DNA of 34,394 nt from Ahrensia sp. (GCA_002698425.1 NZXU01000072.1:1-34394), one strand, 5' to 3'. Shown: positions 18,264 through 26,738, counted from the stretch's first letter. Notes: generated from the letters alone by a model not told the origin. Program-made: numbers and translations.

Positions 18264-19576
18264 TGTCTGGTGGAGCAATCGTTCGAACCGATACGGGTTT
18301 CAGTCTGCATCGGGCGCATTTGCACGATTCATGGCTTGATACCGGTGGAGCGGAGCATGACGGCGAGGGGTTCGGGCTCTACGATCTGACGGTCGAGAAC
18401 GGGCGCATCGCGTCCATCAAACCGTCCGGCGCAGCGAGCGAAGGCGCGGAAAACGATCTGCGTCGCCGCGTCGTGCTTCCGGCTCTCATCGATTGCCACA
18501 CCCATCTCGACAAGGGGCACATCTGGCCGCGCAAGCCCAATCCGGACGGTACGTTCCCGGGCGCGCTCGGCGCGGTGCTGGCGGATCGCTCGGCCAACTG
18601 GTCGGCGGCGGATGTCGAAGCGCGCATGGAGTTCGCGCTGAAATGCGCCTACGCCTACGGGACCAAGGCGATCCGCACCCATCTCGATTCTCTGCCGCCG
18701 CAGGAGACGATCTCCTGGCCCGTCTTCGAAAAGGTGCGCGAGCGCTGGCAAGGCCGGATCGATCTGCAGGGCGCATGCCTGTTCGGCATCGATACGGGTC
18801 GCGACGAAGCGTGGTTCCAGACGCTTGTGCAGCGGGTGAAAAAGGCTGGCGGCATTCTTGGCGCGGTCACCTTCATGGTGCCGGATATCGAAGATCTGCT
18901 CGACATGATCTTTCGCGCCGCGATCGAAAACGACCTGCCGCTCGATTTTCACGCCGACGAGACCGACGCGCTCGAGGCGGTGTCGCTGCGCCTGATCGCC
19001 GAGGCGGCGAAACGCAACGGCTATGAGGGACCGATCCTGATCGGCCATTGCTGCTCTCTTGCGCGCCAGCCCGACGACGAGGTGCTGCGCACGCTCGATG
19101 CGGTCGCGGACTGCAACATCTCGGTGGTCTCGCTGCCGATGTGCAACATGTTCCTGCAGGATCGCCGCTCCGACAACACGACGCCGCGCTGGCGCGGCGT
19201 GACCCTGCTTCACGAGATGAAGGCGCGCGGCATCAATGTCTGCGTCGCATCCGACAATACGCGCGATCCCTTCTACGCCTATGGCGACCTCGACATGGTG
19301 GAGGTCTACCGCATGGCGACGCGGATTATCCAGTTCGATCATCCGGTTGCCGACTGGCCGAAGACGGCGCTTTCCAATCCGGCAAAGGCGATGGGGTTGA
19401 GCGAAGACCATGGCAGGCTTGCCCAGGGCGGACCGGCGGATTTCCTGATCTGCGAGGGGCGGTCCTGGACGGAAATCCTGTCGCGGCCGGAGAGCGGGCG
19501 GATCGTGGTGCGCGATGGCACAGTCATCGATCGCGCGTTGCCGTCCTATGAAGAACTAGACCATTTGATGGAGTAG
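18263..19576 (+). CDS. Cytosine deaminase-like amidohydrolase, altered substrate pocket
   Basis: This 437-residue enzyme is of the CodA-like amidohydrolase group. Metal and catalytic residues align well with E. coli cytosine deaminase: His79 and His81 in CHTHLDK, His230 and Glu233 in DFHADE, His262 in GHCCSL and Asp331 in ASDNTRDPF. The Gln that binds the cytosine ring in CodA (Gln156, in FPQEG) aligns with Gly175 in LFGIDTG. The substrate is therefore probably not cytosine. It may deaminate or hydrolyse another ring. The start is ATG 18263 (TGATG overlap with the permease stop), with AGGAG at 18253-18257; a TTG at 18260 is less likely. Confidence 0.85.
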   Translation: MSGGAIVRTDTGFSLHRAHLHDSWLDTGGAEHDGEGFGLYDLTVENGRIASIKPSGAASEGAENDLRRRVVLPALIDCHTHLDKGHIWPRKPNPDGTFPGALGAVLADRSANWSAADVEARMEFALKCAYAYGTKAIRTHLDSLPPQETISWPVFEKVRERWQGRIDLQGACLFGIDTGRDEAWFQTLVQRVKKAGGILGAVTFMVPDIEDLLDMIFRAAIENDLPLDFHADETDALEAVSLRLIAEAAKRNGYEGPILIGHCCSLARQPDDEVLRTLDAVADCNISVVSLPMCNMFLQDRRSDNTTPRWRGVTLLHEMKARGINVCVASDNTRDPFYAYGDLDMVEVYRMATRIIQFDHPVADWPKTALSNPAKAMGLSEDHGRLAQGGPADFLICEGRSWTEILSRPESGRIVVRDGTVIDRALPSYEELDHLME

Positions 19577-19579
19577 ACG

Positions 19580-20986
19580 ATGACGGGCATCGACGCGCTG
19601 CGCGCGGAACTCGACGGGATCAAGACCGAAGACAACGAAAAGATCGTCCAGCAGAAGAGCCGCGATTTCTACTGGTATTCGCCGGTTCTGAAGGAACGGC
19701 TCGACCATGTGACCGGCGATCTGATCGTCTCGCCGAAGACCGAGGATGAACTGATCAAGGTTCTCAAGGCCTGCTACAAGCACGATGTGCCGGTGACGCC
19801 GCGCGGAACGGGGACCGGCAATTACGGCCAGGCGATGCCGCTTTCCGGCGGCGTGGTCCTGTCGCTCGCCGACATGAACGAGATCAAGGAGATCGCGCCG
19901 GGCAGGGCGGTTGTCGGCCCGGGCGTGATCTGCTCCGATCTCGACAAGGCCGCGCGCGAGCAATCCGGCCAGGAAATGCGGATGCATCCCTCCACCACCC
20001 ATACGGCGACTGTCGCTGGTTTCGTTGCGGGCGGATCCGGCGGCGTCGGCTCGACGCGCTGGGGCGGCCTGCGCGATTTCGGCAATGTAATCCGGCTGCG
20101 CGTCGTCACCATGGAGGAAGAGCCCCGGGTGCTCGAACTGACCGGCGCGGACCTGCACAAGGTCACCCATGCCTATGGCACCAACGGCATCATCACCGAG
20201 GTCGAGATCCCGCTGACGGCGGCCTATGACTGGGTCGACGTGATCGTCACATTCGACGATTTCGTCGAGGCGGCGCGCTACGCCAATGCGCTTGGGCGCC
20301 AAGACGGGATCCTGCTGAAGCTCAACACGGTCGTTTCCGCGCCGGCGCCCTTCGACTATTTCAAGCGGCACCAGAAATTCCTGAAGGAGGGCGACAATGT
20401 CGTGATCTGCATGGTCGCGCCCCAGTCGCTCGACGCGTTCCTGGCCTATACCGCGCGCGAAGGCGGAAATATCGCCTTCAATAGCGCGGCGCTCTCCGCC
20501 GAGGGGCTGCGCGGCCTGCCGCCGGCTTTCGAACTCGCATGGAACCACACGACGCTGCGCGGGCTCAGGATCGACCCGGCGATCACCTATCTTCAGGTTC
20601 TCTATCCCTTCCCGAACCAGATTGCGCTGATCGAGAAGCTGCACGGCATGTTCGAGGGCGAGATCATCGATCATCTCGAATTCGTGCGTTTCGACGGCGA
20701 CATCACCTGCTTCGGCCTGCCGATGGTGCGCTACACCACCGAGGCGCGGCTGGACGAGATCATCGAGACCTTCAATCGCGAGGGCGCGCCGATCTTCAAT
20801 CCGCACCGCTTCACGCTGGAGGAGGGCGGCATGAAGCAGACCGACGAGATCCAGCTCGCCTTCAAGCGCGAGGCGGACCCAAAGGGCCTGCTCAATCCCG
20901 GCAAGATGATTGCCTGGGAGAACCCGGATTACGATTACGACACCGGCGCCGTCTGGCTGTTCAAGGGCTTGCAGAAGGCGAGCTAG
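19580..20986 (+). CDS. FAD-binding oxidase/dehydrogenase (GlcD/PCMH type)
   Basis: This 468-residue flavoenzyme has an N-terminal PCMH-type FAD domain (about 40-215). It contains PRGTGTGNYGQAMPLSGGVVLSL and the phosphate-contacting segment HPSTTHTATVAGFVAGGSGGVGS, both typical of the D-lactate/glycolate oxidase-like family. The C-terminal half would form the substrate-binding cap and ends with LNPGKMIAWENPDYDYDTG, a usual tail of the family. Covalent flavin linkage is not evident. Members oxidise 2-hydroxy acids, aldehydes or alcohols, so the substrate is open. GGAG at 19570-19573 precedes ATG 19580, three bases after the amidohydrolase stop. In context it probably oxidises a product of that amidohydrolase. 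Confidence 0.85.
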   Translation: MTGIDALRAELDGIKTEDNEKIVQQKSRDFYWYSPVLKERLDHVTGDLIVSPKTEDELIKVLKACYKHDVPVTPRGTGTGNYGQAMPLSGGVVLSLADMNEIKEIAPGRAVVGPGVICSDLDKAAREQSGQEMRMHPSTTHTATVAGFVAGGSGGVGSTRWGGLRDFGNVIRLRVVTMEEEPRVLELTGADLHKVTHAYGTNGIITEVEIPLTAAYDWVDVIVTFDDFVEAARYANALGRQDGILLKLNTVVSAPAPFDYFKRHQKFLKEGDNVVICMVAPQSLDAFLAYTAREGGNIAFNSAALSAEGLRGLPPAFELAWNHTTLRGLRIDPAITYLQVLYPFPNQIALIEKLHGMFEGEIIDHLEFVRFDGDITCFGLPMVRYTTEARLDEIIETFNREGAPIFNPHRFTLEEGGMKQTDEIQLAFKREADPKGLLNPGKMIAWENPDYDYDTGAVWLFKGLQKAS

Positions 20987-20996
20987 GGGAAGGGGA

Positions 20997-21578
20997 ATGC
21001 GTGTTCTTGTCCTGCATGCGCATCCGGTCGCCGAGAGCTTCAACGGCTCGTTGCACCGGATCATCGTCGAACGGCTGAAAGCGAAGGGCCACGAGGTCGA
21101 CGACTGCGATCTCTACGCCGAGGATTTCGATCCCCGGCTGACCCGTTCCGAACGGATCGGCTATCACGATATCGGGCCGAACACCGAACCGGTGAAGACC
21201 TATGTCGAACGGCTGCGCGCGGCGGACGCGCTGGTTCTGAGCTACCCGGTCTGGAACTTCGGCTACCCGGCGATCCTGAAGGGATTTTTCGATCGCGTCT
21301 TCCTGCCCGGCGTTTCCTTCGAAATGCGCGACGGCAAGGTGCGGCCCTGCCTGCACAATATCAAGAAGGTCGGCGTGGTGACGACCTATGGCGGAAGCCG
21401 GGTGAGGGCGCTGCTGGTCGGCGATCCGCCGCGCAAGCTCGTCAATCGCGTGCTGCGCGTCATCGTCCAGCCGGGCGCACCGTTCGATTATCTGGCGCAT
21501 TACGACATGAACCGATCGACGGACGAGACGCGCAAGCGTTTCATCGGCCGGGTCGAGAAGGCGATGGACGGGTTCTGA
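20997..21578 (+). CDS. NAD(P)H:quinone reductase/flavodoxin-fold oxidoreductase, copy 1
   Basis: A 193-residue protein of the flavodoxin_2 (NQO1/KefF/MdaB-like) family. The N-terminal VLVLHAHPVAESFNGSL binds the flavin phosphate, and YPVWNFGYPAILKGFFDRVFLPG contains the conserved aromatic and FMN/FAD contact positions. The start is ATG 20997, preceded by AGGGGAAGGGG from 20986; a longer frame from 20910 overlaps the FAD-oxidase gene and is rejected. Such enzymes reduce quinones, nitro compounds or flavins with NAD(P)H. Its stop shares one base with the next start. It is probably the reductive partner in the same pathway. Confidence 0.82.
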   Translation: MRVLVLHAHPVAESFNGSLHRIIVERLKAKGHEVDDCDLYAEDFDPRLTRSERIGYHDIGPNTEPVKTYVERLRAADALVLSYPVWNFGYPAILKGFFDRVFLPGVSFEMRDGKVRPCLHNIKKVGVVTTYGGSRVRALLVGDPPRKLVNRVLRVIVQPGAPFDYLAHYDMNRSTDETRKRFIGRVEKAMDGF

Positions 21579-22165
21579 TGCGCATCCTCGTTATCTATTG
21601 CCATCCGGTGCCGGAGAGTTTCGGGGCGGCGTTGCGCGATACGGTCATGAAGGGGCTTGCCGAAAGCGGCAATGAAACGCGGCTGATCGATCTCTATGCC
21701 GAGGGGTTCGACCCGGTGATGGGCTGCGACGAACGGCGCGGCTATAACGAGATGAACAAGGACCAGCATCCGCTGCCGGCACATGCCGAGCAACTCGCCT
21801 GGGCCGAAGGGCTGGTTTTCGTCTATCCGACATGGTGGTACGGCCTGCCGGCCATGCTGAAGGGCTGGCTCGATCGGGTGTGGACGCCCGAAATCACCTT
21901 CGCGATATCGCCGGACACCAAGCGAATCTCGCCGCTGATGACGCATATCCGCAAGCTCGGCGTCGTGACGACCTGCGGCGCGCCGCGCTGGTGGTCCTAT
22001 GTGGTCGGACATCCGGGCAAGCGCACGTTGCTGCGCGGCATGCGCGCGCTCTTCGCCAAGCGCTGCAAGACGCTTTTCCTCGCCCACTACCTGATGGACG
22101 TCTCGACGCCACAGTCTCGCGCCGATTTCCTCGCGCTTGTCGACAGGAGAATCCGGCGTTTCTAG
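21578..22165 (+). CDS. NAD(P)H:quinone reductase/flavodoxin-fold oxidoreductase, copy 2
   Basis: A 195-residue paralogue of the preceding protein, with the same layout: ILVIYCHPVPESFGAAL, then DLYAEGFDPV and YPTWWYGLPAMLKGWLDRVW, the last with Trp-Trp-Tyr where copy 1 has Trp-Asn-Phe. The two copies are clearly related but diverged, so they may differ in substrate or act as a heterodimer. The ATG overlaps the previous stop by one base. The 3' end overlaps the convergent LacI-family gene by four bases (22162-22165), marking the end of the nitrogen-catabolic operon. Confidence 0.82.
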   Translation: MRILVIYCHPVPESFGAALRDTVMKGLAESGNETRLIDLYAEGFDPVMGCDERRGYNEMNKDQHPLPAHAEQLAWAEGLVFVYPTWWYGLPAMLKGWLDRVWTPEITFAISPDTKRISPLMTHIRKLGVVTTCGAPRWWSYVVGHPGKRTLLRGMRALFAKRCKTLFLAHYLMDVSTPQSRADFLALVDRRIRRF

Positions 22166-23241
22166 ATGGCGGCTTCCGCTGGCGTGCCCGGGACGCCGGG
22201 CGTGTCCGCCGGGTCGTCCGGATAGGACAGGAAATGAAGTTCGCTGGCGGGAACGCCCTCGATCGAGCGGATCACGCATGTCGCAAGGTCCCGCCCTCCC
22301 TGGCGGACATCCTCGTTGATGACCTCGATTTCCTTGCGATAGCGCTTGAGAATATTGGTGTGCTGCTTGGAAACGATCTGCACATCCCGGCCGATCTCGA
22401 GGCCGGCCTGTTCGATGCCGGCGGAGGCCGCGATGGCGCCGCCGCCGCTGCCGCAGACGATGCCGTCGGGCCGGTCGGGCGCGCGCATGATCTCGTAGAC
22501 GCCGGCCTGGATCGTATCGAGCGTGTCATCGACGGTCACCGTGTCGAACGCGACCTGCTGCATGCCGTGCTCGCGAAGGCCGGTGGCGAAGCCCGCCTTC
22601 ATGTGGCGCGCATAGGTGAGATTGTCGGGCGGCCCGACCAGCGCGGCGCGTTTGACGCCCCGTTTCGCCAGCCTGTCGACGGCGTCACGGGCGAAGCGCT
22701 CATTGTCGAAATCGTGCCAGGGATGATCGATGCCCATGTCGGTGCGGCCGTGGGTGGCGAAGGGCATGCCGTGTTCTGACAGATAGCGAACGCGCCGGTC
22801 CTGCAATTCGATTCGCGACAGGATGACGCCATCGGCGGACCCGGTCTCGACAACGTAGCGAACCGGCTCCATCGCGTCATTGTCGAGCGAGTAGGGAGTG
22901 ACGACGAGATGGTAGGGCGTGCCGCGCAGCACGTCTGAAATACCGAGCACCATCTGCGATGTCAGGCCCATTACCTCTTCCTGGGTGTTGAGAACGAGGC
23001 TGATCACATTCGTCTTGCCGGTCCTCAGGCGTACGCCGGCGCGGTTCGGGCGGTAGCCGATCTGTTTCGCCACGAGGCGGACGCGATCCTTGGCCTCCTG
23101 GCCGATATCGGGCGCATCCTTGAGCGCGCGCGACACGGTCGTGATCGAGTATCCCGTCATGAAGGCAATGGATTTCAGCGTCGGGGGTCCGGCCGCCAGC
23201 TCCGCCCCATCGCCCTGTTTTCCTTTTGTTTTTTGCGCCAT
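22162..23241 (-). CDS. LacI-family transcriptional regulator
   Basis: This 359-residue regulator has a LacI-type helix-turn-helix after a 20-residue polar tail. The segment TLKSIAFMTGYSITTVSRAL (recognition helix) leads to the hinge IGYRPNRAGVRLRTG. A sugar-type periplasmic-binding effector domain follows, with DGVILSRIE and AALVGPPDN segments. Downstream genes lie on the opposite strand, and it is divergent from a sugar ABC operon. It most likely represses that operon and itself, with derepression by the imported sugar or a metabolite. Tail-to-tail overlap of four bases with the flavodoxin-like gene. ATG 23241 has only a weak AAGG upstream. Confidence 0.9.
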   Translation of the reverse strand: MAQKTKGKQGDGAELAAGPPTLKSIAFMTGYSITTVSRALKDAPDIGQEAKDRVRLVAKQIGYRPNRAGVRLRTGKTNVISLVLNTQEEVMGLTSQMVLGISDVLRGTPYHLVVTPYSLDNDAMEPVRYVVETGSADGVILSRIELQDRRVRYLSEHGMPFATHGRTDMGIDHPWHDFDNERFARDAVDRLAKRGVKRAALVGPPDNLTYARHMKAGFATGLREHGMQQVAFDTVTVDDTLDTIQAGVYEIMRAPDRPDGIVCGSGGGAIAASAGIEQAGLEIGRDVQIVSKQHTNILKRYRKEIEVINEDVRQGGRDLATCVIRSIEGVPASELHFLSYPDDPADTPGVPGTPAEAAI

Positions 23242-23484
23242 TACGGGTTCGCCTTTTCGCCAGGTCCGGACTATAGGCCGGTCGGCGGGGTAGTTTCAAC
23301 AAACACACCAAGATTGCCACAAACGTTAAAGTTTATTGCGGTGCAATACGTTTTTCGCGCCGCCGAAGCCTCGCCTTTTCCTTTGACCGATTTGCCCCGA
23401 AATATCCGAAATGTCCTATATTATCCCCGAAAATCGGTCTCCAAGTCAATTTTTTCGATCCTCGAAGAATTTTTATCAGCCCGG

Positions 23485-23513
23485 TTGCGCAGCGAAAATC
23501 CTTGCCATACAGT
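23485..23513 (+). promoter_or_regulatory. Candidate sigma-70 promoter of the sugar ABC operon
   Basis: TTGCGC (23485-23490) and TACAGT (23508-23513) are spaced by 17 bp. They place the start point near 23520, inside the operator at 23517-23532. Both hexamers are imperfect; an overlapping TTGCCA at 23502 is an alternative -35. Confidence 0.45.
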
Positions 23514-23516
23514 TTT

Positions 23517-23532
23517 ACTGCAACGTTACAGT
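23517..23532. promoter_or_regulatory. LacI-family operator
   Basis: ACTGCAACGTTACAGT is a 16-base palindrome with a single mismatched pair, centred on CG, the usual LacI-family operator architecture. It overlaps the expected transcription start of the sugar ABC operon and lies just before the ribosome binding site, a position that suits repression. Confidence 0.7.
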
Positions 23533-23548
23533 TCGCAGGGAGGAAAAT

Positions 23549-24787
23549 ATGCGTCTTCGTTCAATGATTGCGGCGCTGGCGGCGTCCGCGGTGCTGCCGG
23601 TTGCCGGCGCCCAGGCCACGGATCTCGAAGTCACCCATTGGTGGACCTCGGGAGGCGAGGCCGCGGCGGTGGCGGAACTCGCCAAGGCCTTCGATGAAAA
23701 GACCGACAACCACTGGGTTGACGGCGCGATTGCCGGTTCGGGCAATACCGCGCGGCCGATCATCGTCAGCCGGATTCTCGGCGGCGATCCGATGGGCGCA
23801 ACCCAGCTCAACCATGGCCGTCAGGCGGAGGAGCTGATCCAGGCCGGGCTGATGATGGATCTGACCGACATCGCCGAGGAGCAGGGCTGGAAGGACAAGG
23901 TCAATCCGCCGTCGCTGCTGGATGCCTGCACCTATGAGGGCAAGATCTATTGCGCGCCGATCAACATTCACTCGTGGCAGTGGATGTGGCTGAGCAACAA
24001 GGCCTTCGAGGATGCCGGTGTGGCGGTGCCGAAGGACTGGAACGAATTCGTCGATGCTACGCCCGCGCTCGAGAAGGCCGGCAAGATCCCGCTTGCGATG
24101 GGGCAGCAGCCCTGGCAGCAGGGCGGGGCTTTCAACGTGATCCTCACGGCTGTCGGCGGTGTCGATCTGATCGACAAGATCCAGAGCCAGAAGGACATGG
24201 ACGCCGCCCGCGGACCGGAGTTCGCGAAAGTCTGGCAGGCTTATGCAAAGGCTCGCGAAATGTCTGCCAAGTCGACGGTCCAGGACTGGAACCAGGCGAC
24301 CAATCTGGTGATCACCGATCAGGCCGGCGCGCAGATCATGGGTGACTGGGCGCAGGGCGAATTTCAGGTTGCCGGCGAGGTCGCAGGGCAGGACTACGAA
24401 TGCCTTCCGGGCCTCGGTCTGGAGGCCATCCTCGATACGGGCGGCGACGCGTTCTACTTCCCGGTCAATGACGATCCCGACGTCACCAAGGCGCAAAAGG
24501 AATTGGCGGCGCTGCTGCTGACGCCGGATGTGCAGGTCGCCTTCAACCAGAAGAAGGGCAGCCTGCCGGTGCGGGGCGACGTGGATCTCGGCAACGTGAA
24601 TGCCTGCATGAAGAAGGGTCTCGATCTTCTGGCGGCGGGCAAGATCATGCCGTCGCGTGAAATCGTCCTGACGCAGGATACGATCAACGAGATCAACGAC
24701 CTGCTGACGGAGTTCTGGTCCGATCCCTCCTACTCGGCGGAGGACGCGCAGTCGGCTTACGCCGATATCATCGAGAACGCCGACTAG
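23549..24787 (+). CDS. Sugar ABC transporter substrate-binding protein
   Basis: A 412-residue family 1 extracellular solute-binding protein. A signal peptide ends near PVAGAQA (about residue 23). The mature N-terminus VTHWWTSGGEAAAVAELAKAF matches glucose/mannose-type receptors, with later WQWMWLSNKAFEDAGV and GDWAQGEF stretches typical of the family. AGGGAGG (23537-23543) before ATG 23549 supports this start. It captures a sugar or oligosaccharide for the following permeases. Two tandem perfect hairpins follow its stop codon. Its ligand is unknown; the downstream enzymes suggest a xylose- or lyxose-containing compound. Confidence 0.9.
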   Translation: MRLRSMIAALAASAVLPVAGAQATDLEVTHWWTSGGEAAAVAELAKAFDEKTDNHWVDGAIAGSGNTARPIIVSRILGGDPMGATQLNHGRQAEELIQAGLMMDLTDIAEEQGWKDKVNPPSLLDACTYEGKIYCAPINIHSWQWMWLSNKAFEDAGVAVPKDWNEFVDATPALEKAGKIPLAMGQQPWQQGGAFNVILTAVGGVDLIDKIQSQKDMDAARGPEFAKVWQAYAKAREMSAKSTVQDWNQATNLVITDQAGAQIMGDWAQGEFQVAGEVAGQDYECLPGLGLEAILDTGGDAFYFPVNDDPDVTKAQKELAALLLTPDVQVAFNQKKGSLPVRGDVDLGNVNACMKKGLDLLAAGKIMPSREIVLTQDTINEINDLLTEFWSDPSYSAEDAQSAYADIIENAD

Positions 24788-24805
24788 GCGATCTGGGCGT
24801 AAGCA

Positions 24806-24831
24806 GGATCCGGCCGCCCGGGGCCGGATCC
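24806..24831 (+). promoter_or_regulatory. Intercistronic hairpin 1 after the sugar-binding-protein gene
   Basis: GGATCCGGCC (24806-24815) and GGCCGGATCC (24822-24831) form a perfect 10-bp stem with a 6-base loop. No T-run follows. Confidence 0.7.
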
Positions 24832-24833
24832 GA

Positions 24834-24858
24834 GCCCCGGCGCGTCATGCGCCGGGGC
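24834..24858 (+). promoter_or_regulatory. Intercistronic hairpin 2 after the sugar-binding-protein gene
   Basis: GCCCCGGCGC (24834-24843), loop GTCAT, GCGCCGGGGC (24849-24858): a second perfect 10-bp stem two bases after the first. It ends just before the GGAGG ribosome binding site of the first permease. Confidence 0.7.
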
Positions 24859-24875
24859 GCCGCGGAGGAAACGGA

Positions 24876-25796
24876 ATGACACCTGCCGAAACAGCGCGGA
24901 CGGGCGAGGGCCGCCGGCCGCCCAATCCGCTGTTCAAGAATCTGAACGCGAAGATCGCTTCGATCCCGATGGCGCTCACCGCGATCGTGGTCTTCGTCGG
25001 TTGCACCGGCTGGACGGTGGTGCACTCCTTCACGTCCTCCAAGCTTCTGCCGAAACTGGATTTTGTCGGTTTCGACCAGTACGACCGCTTGTGGAACACG
25101 CGGCGATGGCTGATCTCCATCGAGAACCTCGCCATTTTCGGTATCTGCTCGCTGATCTTCTCTTTGCTGATCGGGTTTGTGCTCGCGGCGCTGCTCGACC
25201 GGAAAATCCGCTTCGAGGACACGTTCCGGACCATTCTCCTTTATCCGTTCGCACTGAGTTTCATCGTCACCGGCCTAGTCTGGCAGTGGATCCTGAATCC
25301 GGATTTCGGCATTCAGAACATCGTGCGCAGCCTGGGGTGGGAAAGCTTCACCTTCGATCCGCTCTATGATCCCTCCATCGTCATTTTCGGCATACTGATC
25401 GCCGCCCTCTGGCAGGGAACGGGGCTGGTCATGTGCCTGATGCTCGCAGGCCTGAGGGGCATAGACGAGGACATCTGGAAGGCGTCGCGGGTCGACGGCA
25501 TCCCGGTGTGGAAGACCTATGTCTTCATCATCATCCCGATGATGCGCCCGGTCTTCATTACAGCTCTGGTGATCATCACCTCGGGCATCGTCAAGGTCTA
25601 TGACCTGGTGGTCGCTCAGACTTCCGGCGGACCTGGCATCGCCTCGGAAGTGCCGGCGAAATATGTCTATGACCGGATGTTTTCCAGCCAGAACCTGGGG
25701 CAGGGCTTCGCCGCCTCGACAATGATGCTGCTCGCGGTGGCGATCGTCATCATTCCCTGGGCCTATCTCGAGTTCGGGGGCAAGCGCCGTGTCTGA
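24876..25796 (+). CDS. Sugar ABC transporter permease, MalF/UgpA type
   Basis: A 306-residue permease with about six hydrophobic spans. After a short polar N-end comes a first span (MALTAIVVFVGCTGWTVVHSF). The EAA loop reads DEDIWKASRVDGIPVWKTYVFIIIPMM. GGAGG in the bases before ATG 24876 (just after the second hairpin) is the ribosome binding site. It forms the channel with the next gene product, whose GTG start it overlaps by eight bases. Confidence 0.9.
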   Translation: MTPAETARTGEGRRPPNPLFKNLNAKIASIPMALTAIVVFVGCTGWTVVHSFTSSKLLPKLDFVGFDQYDRLWNTRRWLISIENLAIFGICSLIFSLLIGFVLAALLDRKIRFEDTFRTILLYPFALSFIVTGLVWQWILNPDFGIQNIVRSLGWESFTFDPLYDPSIVIFGILIAALWQGTGLVMCLMLAGLRGIDEDIWKASRVDGIPVWKTYVFIIIPMMRPVFITALVIITSGIVKVYDLVVAQTSGGPGIASEVPAKYVYDRMFSSQNLGQGFAASTMMLLAVAIVIIPWAYLEFGGKRRV

Positions 25797-26733
25797 TCCC
25801 GCCAGCCTCAATCTCGCCGCCGCAGGCGCCGAAGCCGTGAAGACGAGACTCGGCGACGGACCGCGCGGGACCCGCCCGCGCCGTGCCCTGTCGCGCCGCA
25901 ACATCATCCTCTATGGCACGCTGATCCTGATCTCGGCCTATTATCTGCTGCCGCTTTACGTGATGGTCGTCACGTCGCTGAAGGGTATGCCGGAGATCCG
26001 TGTCGGCAATATCTTCGCCCCGCCGGTGGAGGTGACCTTTCAGCCGTGGGTCAAGGCGTGGTCACAGGCCTGCACCGGGCTGAATTGCGACGGGCTCAGC
26101 CGCGGTTTCTGGAACTCGGTGCGGATCCTGATCCCGTCGGTGATCGCCTCGATCGCGATCGCCTCGGTCAACGGTTATGCGCTGGCCAACTGGCGGTTCC
26201 GCGGGTCGGAGGTGTTCTTCACGATCCTGATCATCGGGGCCTTCATCCCCTATCAGGTCATGCTTTATCCGATCGTGATCCTGCTGCGCGAGATGGGGCT
26301 TTACGGCACGCTGTGGGGGCTGGTGATCGTTCACACCATTTTCGGCATGCCGATCAACACGCTGCTGTTTCGAAACTATTTCACCTCGGTGCCCGAGGAC
26401 CTGTTCAAGGCGGCGCGTGTCGATGGCGCCGGCTTCTGGGGCATCTTCTTCAGGATCATGCTGCCGATGTCGCTGCCGATCTTCGTCGTGGCGATGATCA
26501 TCCAGGTAACCGGCATCTGGAACGATTTCCTGTTCGGCGTCGTCTACACCAAGCCCGAGATCTACCCGATGACGGTCCAGCTCAACAACATCGTCAACGC
26601 GGTGCAGGGCGTGAAGGAATACAATGTGAACATGGCCGCGACGCTGCTGACCGGCCTCGTGCCGCTCGTCATCTACTTCATTTCCGGAAAACTCTTCGTG
26701 CGCGGCATAGCGGCCGGCGCCGTGAAAGGCTGA
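25789..26733 (+). CDS. Sugar ABC transporter permease, MalG/UgpE type
   Basis: A 314-residue CUT1-family permease with a polar 38-residue N-terminus, then about six spans and the EAA loop PEDLFKAARVDGAGFWGIFFRIMLPMS. The GTG start overlaps the previous stop; a GGGGG stretch at 25776-25780 may serve as ribosome binding site. With the preceding permease it makes the transmembrane heterodimer for the sugar. Confidence 0.9.
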   Translation: MSDPASLNLAAAGAEAVKTRLGDGPRGTRPRRALSRRNIILYGTLILISAYYLLPLYVMVVTSLKGMPEIRVGNIFAPPVEVTFQPWVKAWSQACTGLNCDGLSRGFWNSVRILIPSVIASIAIASVNGYALANWRFRGSEVFFTILIIGAFIPYQVMLYPIVILLREMGLYGTLWGLVIVHTIFGMPINTLLFRNYFTSVPEDLFKAARVDGAGFWGIFFRIMLPMSLPIFVVAMIIQVTGIWNDFLFGVVYTKPEIYPMTVQLNNIVNAVQGVKEYNVNMAATLLTGLVPLVIYFISGKLFVRGIAAGAVKG

Positions 26734-26738
26734 CAGCA

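Larger units (their letters stand above)
23242..23548. promoter_or_regulatory. 307-base divergent regulatory region, lacI / sugar ABC operon
   Basis: No gene is supported here. It holds the promoter and LacI-type operator described separately. A weaker core AACGTT at 23322-23327 lies closer to the regulator's start and could serve autoregulation. It is distinctly AT-richer than the flanking coding DNA. A long upstream extension of the binding-protein frame (from 23411) has no signal peptide and is rejected. Confidence 0.6.
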
